A stretch of DNA of 22,687 nt from the NCBI GenBank assembly GCA_934476455.1, contig CAKSNY010000036.1, positions 1 through 22,687 of the forward strand. Direction: 5' to 3'. The notes beneath the pieces are model-generated. The model saw nothing but the letters and a program-made list of their open reading frames with translations, was not told where the DNA came from and ran no database searches. Positions 14,351-20,390 of this stretch are shown here, in pieces. The translations under genes were made by a program, and so were the position numbers. Each line of letters starts with the position of its first letter. Position 1 is the stretch's first letter. Source of the DNA: an uncultured Clostridia bacterium. GTDB lineage: Bacteria > Bacillota > Clostridia > UMGS1883.

Positions 14351-15664
14351 CTATTTTAAATACACTTCGATTACGGGTACTGTTACATCGGGCTTTACGT
14401 CGGGTATTTTAAAAGCAACCATGGTTTCGTTGTTCACTTTTCCTTCGCTGAAGAAATTTACGCCGCCTTCATTGTAAGTGATTTCGCTGCCGTCGTGCAA
14501 AAATTGTGCATACTCAATCTTTCCCGCAAGATTGTTCATTTCAAGATATGCAAACGGGTATTCTATCATATGTATGTAAAGGCGCTTTTTGTCGTCGCTT
14601 TGTGTAAGGCGGCATCCGCGAGGCGCTTCAAATTCTTTGCTTGCCATTGTGCAGCCGTATATAGAGCGCGAATTATATTTCATCCATTTTTCGTAAACGC
14701 CAAGCGCTTTTACCGCTCTGTCGTCAAAATATCCGCGCGATGTCGGTCCTACGTTCATAAGCAGATTTCCGCCGATGCAAACGTTATTTATAAGAAGATT
14801 TATAAGCATTTCGGGTGATTTCCACGTTTGCTCATCCCTGAAATATCCCCACGAGCCGGAAAAAGTATTGCATGCTTCCCATGTTAAAAGCTCGCCCGTT
14901 TTTTCGTCGCGCAGCCACTGCAGCGGCTGATACTGCTCGGGCGTGTGAATATCCTGTTCAATTTCCGTTCTGTTGTTTATTATTATATCCGGCTGAAGTG
15001 TGCGTATAAGCTTTATAAGCTTTTCAGACTCCCACTCTTCCTTTCCTTTTCCGACCATCCATTCGGGCGCATAATCGGGGCGCTCGTGATAGGAAAAATC
15101 AAACCAGATTATATCTATTTTCCCGTAATTTGTTAAAAGCTCCGACACTTGGTTGCGCATATATTCGGCGTATTTTTTAACGTCGCGCCCTTCGTTTTGC
15201 TCCTTTGCGTCTTTATCCAGCGCACGCGGATGGAGCCAATCTATAGGAAATGACGGGTGGTGCCAGTCTAACAAAGAATAGTACAAGCCTACCTTCAGCC
15301 CCTCTGCCCGAAATGCCTCAATATATTGGCGCACTATGTCTTTTTTGTACGGTGTGTTCATCACACTGTAATCGGTGTATTTTGTATCAAAAAGGCAAAA
15401 TCCGTCATGATGCTTTGCCGTAAGCACCGCATATTTCATTCCCGCCTCTTTTGCACGGCGCGCCCATTCACGCGCATCCAGTAAATCCGGGTTAAAAAAT
15501 TTAAAATATTTGTCGTAATGCTCCTCGCTCATTCTTTCACGGTTTTTTACCCATTCGTGGCGTGCCGCCATTGCATAAATTCCGAAATGTATAAACATTC
15601 CGAATCTGTCGTGATAAAACCAATCTGTCTTTCCGGGTGACGCTTTTCTTTCATAAATCCCCAT
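14351..15664 (-). CDS. GH29 alpha-L-fucosidase
   Basis: 437 residues, no signal peptide, hence cytoplasmic. Retaining glycosidase that removes alpha-L-fucose from glycans. The (beta/alpha)8 barrel covers residues about 10-340: 'WFYHDRFGMFIHFGIYA' (15-31), 'AVLTAKHHDGFCLFDT' (79-94) with the HHDG substrate site, 'GLYYSLLDWHHP' (126-137), and 'KIDIIWFDFS' with the predicted nucleophile Asp189. 'SWGYFRDEQTWKSPEMLINLLINNV' region and 'GGNLLMNVGPTSRG' complete the family profile. A short C-terminal beta domain follows (about 350-437). The RBS AAGGAGG is strong. It is divergent from an AraC regulator, the usual control arrangement for such sugar genes. Substrate specificity (xyloglucan, host glycan or other) cannot be read from sequence. 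Confidence 0.94.
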   Translation of the reverse strand: MGIYERKASPGKTDWFYHDRFGMFIHFGIYAMAARHEWVKNRERMSEEHYDKYFKFFNPDLLDAREWARRAKEAGMKYAVLTAKHHDGFCLFDTKYTDYSVMNTPYKKDIVRQYIEAFRAEGLKVGLYYSLLDWHHPSFPIDWLHPRALDKDAKEQNEGRDVKKYAEYMRNQVSELLTNYGKIDIIWFDFSYHERPDYAPEWMVGKGKEEWESEKLIKLIRTLQPDIIINNRTEIEQDIHTPEQYQPLQWLRDEKTGELLTWEACNTFSGSWGYFRDEQTWKSPEMLINLLINNVCIGGNLLMNVGPTSRGYFDDRAVKALGVYEKWMKYNSRSIYGCTMASKEFEAPRGCRLTQSDDKKRLYIHMIEYPFAYLEMNNLAGKIEYAQFLHDGSEITYNEGGVNFFSEGKVNNETMVAFKIPDVKPDVTVPVIEVYLK

Positions 15665-15680
15665 TTTTTATTCCTCCTTA

Positions 15681-15709
15681 TTGACACACAGCAATATGTG
15701 TTTTATAAT
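15681..15709 (+). promoter_or_regulatory. Promoter of the AraC-family gene beside GH29
   Basis: TTGACA (15681-15686), 17-bp spacer, TATAAT (15704-15709), a consensus promoter giving a leader of about 60 nt. The spacer contains ACACA...TGTGT self-complementarity. Confidence 0.82.
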
Positions 15710-15712
15710 TCA

Positions 15713-15740
15713 ATTATAGTTATAAATGTGTATAACACAA
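15713..15740 (-). promoter_or_regulatory. Candidate promoter of the fucosidase gene
   Basis: Minus-strand TTGTGT (15740-15735), 16-bp spacer, TATAAT (15718-15713). The -35 half overlaps TGTGT-ATA-ACACA, a 5-3-5 palindrome that could be a regulator site. The promoter is back to back with that of the AraC gene, the -10 boxes being 3 bp apart. Confidence 0.5.
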
Positions 15741-15774
15741 TGTTTTTTCTATATTAAAATATGGAGATTTTGAT

Positions 15775-16569
15775 ATGAATACTCTTTTTTCCGTAACCGA
15801 TTTTCAAAACACGGGGCTTGTTATCGAACAAAGCGCCTACGTTTCGCTTGACAGCAGATGGCAATGTAAAGACGGCTGCTCCGCTTTCTCGCGTATATAT
15901 TGCATAACAAAGGGTGGCGGCTATCTTCGCGCTGCGGGAAAAGAATTTTCCCTAACGCCCGGCTTCCTTTATATAATCCCCGCGGGAACACATTTTTCAT
16001 ACGGCTGCGAAAGTATGGAGAAAATATATTTCCACGTGCGCTTTTGCTCCACCGGAAGTTATGACCTTTTGTGCGGCGTTAAGGGCGTTTATACCGCCCG
16101 CCTTACAGAGGCGCAGCAAAAATCCCTTGTGGAGGATTTTACCTCTTCAAACTATATATGCCATCTTAAGCTTAAACAGTTTTTGTGCAGTTATGTGCTT
16201 GATTTTTGTAAAAACGCCGCTCCCGAAAACGCATATGCAAAAAGCTACTCTCCCGTTGTTAAAAAGGCAATAATCTACATAGATTCACGCTCTGCAATAA
16301 ATCTTACAACAAAGGACATCGCCTCCAGCCTGTATATATCGGAAAGCAAGCTGAGGTTGCTTTTTCGTGAAGAAACCGGCGTTTCAATCGGGCATTATAT
16401 AGATAATGCCGTGATGATGCGCGCAAAGCAAATGCTTTTTGACAAAAGCTTTTCTATAGGGGAAATAAGCGCTATATTGGGTTTTTGCGACCAATTTTAT
16501 TTTGCGCGCAGATTTCGTGCAATGTTCGGGCTAACCCCTTCTTCATTCCGCCGCAAACAAAACATATAA
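15775..16569 (+). CDS. AraC-family regulator, probably of the fucosidase
   Basis: 264 residues; ATGGAGATTTTGAT precedes ATG 15775, giving GGAG at 8 nt. Residues about 35-90 form a cupin-like sensor ('GGGYLRAAGKEFSLTPGFLYIIPAGTHFSYG', shortened here to its GG..L.P.....P.G.H pattern). Residues about 165-262 are the AraC helix-turn-helix pair: 'LTTKDIASSLYISESKLRLLF' region and 'SIGEISAILGFCDQFYFARRFRAMFGLTPSSFR' region, ending with the family signature. It is transcribed divergently from the GH29 gene across 110 bp, so local sugar-responsive control is the natural inference. The inducer may be fucose or a fucosylated sugar; unproven. Confidence 0.88.
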   Translation: MNTLFSVTDFQNTGLVIEQSAYVSLDSRWQCKDGCSAFSRIYCITKGGGYLRAAGKEFSLTPGFLYIIPAGTHFSYGCESMEKIYFHVRFCSTGSYDLLCGVKGVYTARLTEAQQKSLVEDFTSSNYICHLKLKQFLCSYVLDFCKNAAPENAYAKSYSPVVKKAIIYIDSRSAINLTTKDIASSLYISESKLRLLFREETGVSIGHYIDNAVMMRAKQMLFDKSFSIGEISAILGFCDQFYFARRFRAMFGLTPSSFRRKQNI

Positions 16570-16658
16570 GCTTAAAATATTAACTGTTTTTTAACTAAAG
16601 TTGTGTAATTTTTATATCTTTACCAATTTTGGGCATTAAATCTTAGCTGTTCTGTACA

Positions 16659-16687
16659 TTGATAATCTTATTTTTTTATGGTATCAT
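16659..16687 (+). promoter_or_regulatory. Candidate promoter of the alpha-CTD-like gene
   Basis: TTGATA (16659-16664), 17-bp spacer, TATCAT (16682-16687). Each hexamer is one base off consensus. It lies 37 bp before the preferred start. The 145-bp gap after the preceding AraC gene shows no obvious terminator. Confidence 0.45.
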
Positions 16688-16723
16688 ACTATATTATAAA
16701 ATGTAAATGGTGGTATGATACAT

Positions 16724-17089
16724 ATGCAGACAACTGATATTGATCTTTTTTACAAGTGCGTGGAGCATTACGGATTGTTACCCGTACTCGGGCAATTGTT
16801 TTCAACGCTTAAGGTTAGCATTGCCCTTACGGCACAAACCTGTGCCATTACAATAAAGGATATGGATCTTTCCGTAAGGTCGTACAATGCACTTATGGCG
16901 CACGGTGTGCGCGACCTCGGCTCTTTGGTAGACCTTCTTAACTCCGGAAACTTGCGCGATGTACGTAATTTGGGTGTCAAAAGTGCTAAGGAAATACAGC
17001 TTAAGGCACTTGAATACAGTTATGAAGCGCTTAACGAGTATGACAAGAAAAAATTTCTTGAAAATTTGCTGAACATAAACTGTGACTGA
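16724..17089 (+). CDS. Stand-alone RNA polymerase alpha C-terminal-domain-like protein
   Basis: 121 residues from ATG 16724, 9 nt after GGTGGT; an in-frame ATG at 16715 abuts that RBS. Residues about 41-98 match the C-terminal domain of RNA polymerase alpha: 'IKDMDLSVRSYNALMAHGV' then 'LRDVRNLGVKSAKEI'. By alignment from memory with E. coli alpha, the residues that contact UP-element DNA are kept: Arg265 (Arg52 here), Asn268 (Asn55), Asn294 (Asn82), Gly296 (Gly84), Lys298 (Lys86) and Ser299 (Ser87). The alpha N-terminal assembly domain is absent; instead residues 1-40 are a short unrelated helical segment. It is far from ribosomal-protein genes, so it is not the true rpoA. It might bind A/T-rich DNA, or compete with or recruit polymerase. 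It is a single gene with its own terminator. Confidence 0.82.
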   Translation: MQTTDIDLFYKCVEHYGLLPVLGQLFSTLKVSIALTAQTCAITIKDMDLSVRSYNALMAHGVRDLGSLVDLLNSGNLRDVRNLGVKSAKEIQLKALEYSYEALNEYDKKKFLENLLNINCD

Positions 17090-17090
17090 G

Positions 17091-17139
17091 AAAAACGGCG
17101 TATAGCAAAGTGAAACATTTTGCTGTACGCCGTTTTTTT
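17091..17139. terminator. Bidirectional terminator between alpha-CTD-like and tetR genes
   Basis: AAAACGGCGTA-T-AGCAAA pairs with TTTGCT-G-TACGCCGTTTT around a short loop, with T7 on the plus side and A5 on the other. It begins right after the alpha-CTD-like stop and can also end the converging tetR transcript. Confidence 0.92.
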
Positions 17140-17192
17140 GCAGTTCTTTAAAACCGATAGGGGAAGTTTTTGTATTTCGGGCTTATTATCCT

Positions 17193-17717
17193 TTATTTTA
17201 TTATTTTGCAAAGGTATTCCACTATACTCTGCGGCTCCTTCTCTATCTCGCCCAATACCCAGCTTTCCATAAGCGTTCCCAGGGATATTGTGTAAAAATG
17301 CGTCAGAAATTCTATATAATCTTCGCTTTCGTTTTTACAGCTTTGAAGTTCAAGAATGAACTTGTTTATTATGCCGTAAATATCCTCATAAAAAAAACGT
17401 CTTAAGTTTCTGTATCCCATAGAGTTAAGCGTGTTTATGCAAACGGAACGGTTTTTCGTCAGATAATCCAAAAGCATAAGAATTTCCTCCTGCCAGGAGT
17501 TTCCCTCCTTTTGCTTGTTTTGCAGCATAACAATATCCTGCTGATACAGCCATTTTAAAAGGTCGTATATATCCTCAAAATGATAATAAAAGGTTTGACG
17601 GTTGCAGCCGCATTTTTCCGTAATTTCGCGTATTGTAATTTTGTCCGGTCCTTTTTGCCGCATAAGCTCTTTCAGCGCCGCGGCAAGGTTTCTTTTGGTT
17701 TCGTTCCCGCTCTGCAT
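17193..17717 (-). CDS. TetR-family regulator beside the MMPL operon
   Basis: 174 residues from ATG 17717, which has GGGGGGGA 5 nt upstream; an in-frame start 24 codons earlier would run through the promoter. The N-terminal helix-turn-helix is at about residues 24-56: 'KITIREITEKCGCNRQTFYYHFEDIYDLLKW' region, with the family YYHF hallmark. The remainder is helical and resembles the C-terminal domain of DhaS-like TetR proteins (TetR_C_8 type). The small size and clostridial flavour fit a local regulator. It is divergent from the MMPL transporter across 144 bp, so repression of that operon until a ligand (perhaps a lipid or drug-like molecule) binds is the likely role. Confidence 0.9.
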   Translation of the reverse strand: MQSGNETKRNLAAALKELMRQKGPDKITIREITEKCGCNRQTFYYHFEDIYDLLKWLYQQDIVMLQNKQKEGNSWQEEILMLLDYLTKNRSVCINTLNSMGYRNLRRFFYEDIYGIINKFILELQSCKNESEDYIEFLTHFYTISLGTLMESWVLGEIEKEPQSIVEYLCKIIK

Positions 17718-17744
17718 AAAATCCCCCCCGTTTTTTTGTTTTAT

Positions 17745-17773
17745 ATTATATATCAAAAATTTTTGCTTGTCTA
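17745..17773 (-). promoter_or_regulatory. Promoter of the tetR gene
   Basis: Minus-strand TAGACA (17773-17768), 17-bp spacer, TATAAT (17750-17745). It is back to back with the transporter promoter; ATATCAA at 17750-17756 and TTGATAT at 17799-17805 form a 7-bp inverted pair covering both promoters and may be operator half-sites. Confidence 0.65.
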
Positions 17774-17798
17774 CTATACATTTTTTCAAAATTGTATA

Positions 17799-17827
17799 TT
17801 GATATTTTTTTAATTTTAATATAAAAT
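17799..17827 (+). promoter_or_regulatory. Promoter of the MMPL transporter operon
   Basis: TTGATA (17799-17804), 17-bp spacer, TAAAAT (17822-17827), each one base off consensus. The leader to ATG 17862 is about 28 nt. Confidence 0.6.
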
Positions 17828-17861
17828 ACTACAGAATATTATTTATAAAGGAAAGTTTGCC

Positions 17862-20390
17862 ATGAGTAAGATTAAAACAGACGAAAACGACAACATAATG
17901 TTAAAAATCTCTGCGTTTATTGTTGATAAGCGCAACCTGTTTTTCCTGCTTTTTATATTTGCGACGATTTTTTGTATGTTCTCGCAAAGCTGGGTTAAAG
18001 TTGAGGAGGATATTACAAAATACCTTCCGGAATCAACGGAAACGCGGCGCGGCGTAGACCTTATGAATAAGGAATTTATTACATACGCCACCGCCGATAT
18101 AATGGTTGCCAATATATCATACGATCGGGCGTCGGAGCTTGCCGACGAAATTTCCGATATGGAGGGCGTCAGCGGTGTTGATTTTGATAACGACGACCAG
18201 CATTTTAACAAGGCGTCGGCGCTTTTTACCGTTTCTTTTAAATATGAAACGGACGACCCCAAATGCGAAGAAACGTTTGAAAAGGTAAAAGCGCACCTTA
18301 AGGACTATACCGTTTATATAAAATCGGACATAGGCGCGTCCGATATTGATTCCCTTAACAAGGATATGCGCGTAATAATTGTCATTGCAGCAATCATTAT
18401 AGTTTCTGTTTTGCTGTTTACATCACGCACCTACGGCGAAATACCGGTGCTGCTTATAACATTTGTCGCAGCGGGAATTTTAAACAAGGGTACAAACTTC
18501 CTTCTCGGCAAGATTTCATTTATTTCAAACTCTGTCGCCATAGTGCTTCAGCTTGCGCTTGCTATCGACTATGCAATTATTCTTTGCCACCGCTACACCG
18601 AAGAGCACCAAACCCTCCCCCCGCGCGAAGCGGCAATAGCTGCCCTCAGCAAAGCAATTATCGAAATATCTTCCAGTTCTCTTACAACAATATCGGGGCT
18701 TCTGGCGCTTGTTACAATGCAATTCGGCATAGGGCGCGACCTTGCCGCCGTTCTTATAAAGGCAATTTTCTTCAGCCTGCTGAGCGTATTTACACTTATG
18801 CCCGGGCTTTTGGTGGTTTTCAGCAAGCTTATAGATAACACCGCCCACAAAAATTTTGTTCCGAAGATTTCGCTTCTCGGAAAATTTGTATTTAAAACAA
18901 AAAAAATAGTTCCCGCAATTTTCCTGATAGTTGTTGCCTTTTGCGCAGTATTTGCAAATCTTTGCCCGTACTGCTACGGCAACAGTGACCTTTCAACGCC
19001 AAATAAAGATGAAAAGCAGATTGCGCGCGACAAAATAAATTCCACCTTTACACGAAAAAATATGCTTGCGCTTGTTGTACCTGCGCAAAGCTATGAAAAA
19101 GAAGCCGCGCTTTTGTCCGAGCTTGACAAATATGACGAGGTTGATTATTCCGTCGGTCTGTCAAACACGGAGGCGCTTGACGGATATATGCTTACGGAGG
19201 CTGTCACCCCGCGCGATTTTTCGGAAATTGCCGATGTCGATTACAGCGTGTGCGCGGCGCTTTTTGCAGCATATGCAATAGATAAAGGCAGCTACGGCGA
19301 GGTTATGACAAATCTTGATTCGTACAAGGTTCCGCTTATTGATATGCTTGTATTTCTGCATGACGAAAGCGAGCGGCGCAGCGTTGTCCTTGACGATGAG
19401 CTTGCAGAAGATATAGACGAAATCTATGAAAAAATAACAGAGGCAAAGCAGCAGCTGCAAAGCGATAAATACAGTCGTATGCTTGTATACCTTACCCTGC
19501 CCGAGGAAGGCAGCGAAACCTTTGCTTTTCTCGAAAAAATGCATGAAATAACCGAAAAGTACTACGATAAGGACAGCTTCTATATCGTCGGAAACAGCAC
19601 AAGCGATTATGACCTTTCTTCGTCATTCTCCCGCGATAACCTTATAATCAGCATATTGTCCGCTCTTTTTGTTATTTTGGTTTTGCTGTTTACGTTTATG
19701 TCTGCCGGACTTCCCCTTCTTTTAATAGCGGTTATCCAGGGAAGTATATGGATAAATTTCTCATTCCCTTATCTTATGAATTCAAAGCTTTATTTCCTGG
19801 GTTATCTTATTGTAAACGCAATTCAGATGGGCGCAAATATAGACTATGCAATAGTAATATCAAACAGATATACAGAGCTTAAGAAAAAGCTGCCCATGAG
19901 AGAAGCCGTAACGGAAGCGCTGAATTTGTCCTTCCCCACAATTTTAACATCCGGCGCGATACTTGCCTCTGCCGGTGTTTTAATCGGGCTTATATCAACA
20001 AACGGCGTTGTTTCGGCAATAGGTGTTTGCCTTGGGCGCGGAACCGTAATTTCAATGTTTTTGGTAATGTGCGTATTACCGCAGATACTTATTATCGGTG
20101 ATAAGATTATAGAGCGCACATCCTTTAAGCTTAAAGCGCCCGAGCTTGTGGTAAAAACAAGCGGCACGGTGTTTGTAAACGGGCGTGTGCGCGGGTATGT
20201 TTCGGGCGTTGTTGACGCGAACATTCACGGGCTTATTAAGGGAGATGTGTCGGCAATGGTGCAGACAGACAATATACAAAGATTACCCGATGACACCGGC
20301 AAAAACACGCAAACAGACGGCGACGCCCCGCCCGAGCAGCCGCCCCATCAGCAAAATACGGAAAACAAGGAGGATAAGCAAAATGGCTAA
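17862..20390 (+). CDS. MMPL/RND-family transporter with bactofilin-like C-terminal repeat
   Basis: 842 residues; RBS AAGGAAAG before ATG 17862. Two homologous halves, each with one leading transmembrane helix (about 24-42 and 352-370), a large extracytoplasmic domain, then a five-helix bundle (about 170-330 and 590-755), as in MmpL proteins. The proton-relay Asp-Tyr pairs typical of MmpL3-type transporters are present in both halves: 'AIDYAII' (Asp236-Tyr237) and 'NIDYAIV' (Asp661-Tyr662). Residues 767-802 are not part of a transporter: 'SGTVFVNGRVRGYVSG' followed by 'GLIKGDV' has the short V-x-G-x-V beta-helix repeat of bactofilins. A disordered Pro/Gln/Asn tail ends the protein. Family members move lipids, glycolipids or hydrophobic compounds with proton-motive force. 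The stop overlaps the next start by 8 nt, so the downstream secreted protein is translationally coupled and probably a partner. Confidence 0.9.
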   Translation: MSKIKTDENDNIMLKISAFIVDKRNLFFLLFIFATIFCMFSQSWVKVEEDITKYLPESTETRRGVDLMNKEFITYATADIMVANISYDRASELADEISDMEGVSGVDFDNDDQHFNKASALFTVSFKYETDDPKCEETFEKVKAHLKDYTVYIKSDIGASDIDSLNKDMRVIIVIAAIIIVSVLLFTSRTYGEIPVLLITFVAAGILNKGTNFLLGKISFISNSVAIVLQLALAIDYAIILCHRYTEEHQTLPPREAAIAALSKAIIEISSSSLTTISGLLALVTMQFGIGRDLAAVLIKAIFFSLLSVFTLMPGLLVVFSKLIDNTAHKNFVPKISLLGKFVFKTKKIVPAIFLIVVAFCAVFANLCPYCYGNSDLSTPNKDEKQIARDKINSTFTRKNMLALVVPAQSYEKEAALLSELDKYDEVDYSVGLSNTEALDGYMLTEAVTPRDFSEIADVDYSVCAALFAAYAIDKGSYGEVMTNLDSYKVPLIDMLVFLHDESERRSVVLDDELAEDIDEIYEKITEAKQQLQSDKYSRMLVYLTLPEEGSETFAFLEKMHEITEKYYDKDSFYIVGNSTSDYDLSSSFSRDNLIISILSALFVILVLLFTFMSAGLPLLLIAVIQGSIWINFSFPYLMNSKLYFLGYLIVNAIQMGANIDYAIVISNRYTELKKKLPMREAVTEALNLSFPTILTSGAILASAGVLIGLISTNGVVSAIGVCLGRGTVISMFLVMCVLPQILIIGDKIIERTSFKLKAPELVVKTSGTVFVNGRVRGYVSGVVDANIHGLIKGDVSAMVQTDNIQRLPDDTGKNTQTDGDAPPEQPPHQQNTENKEDKQNG

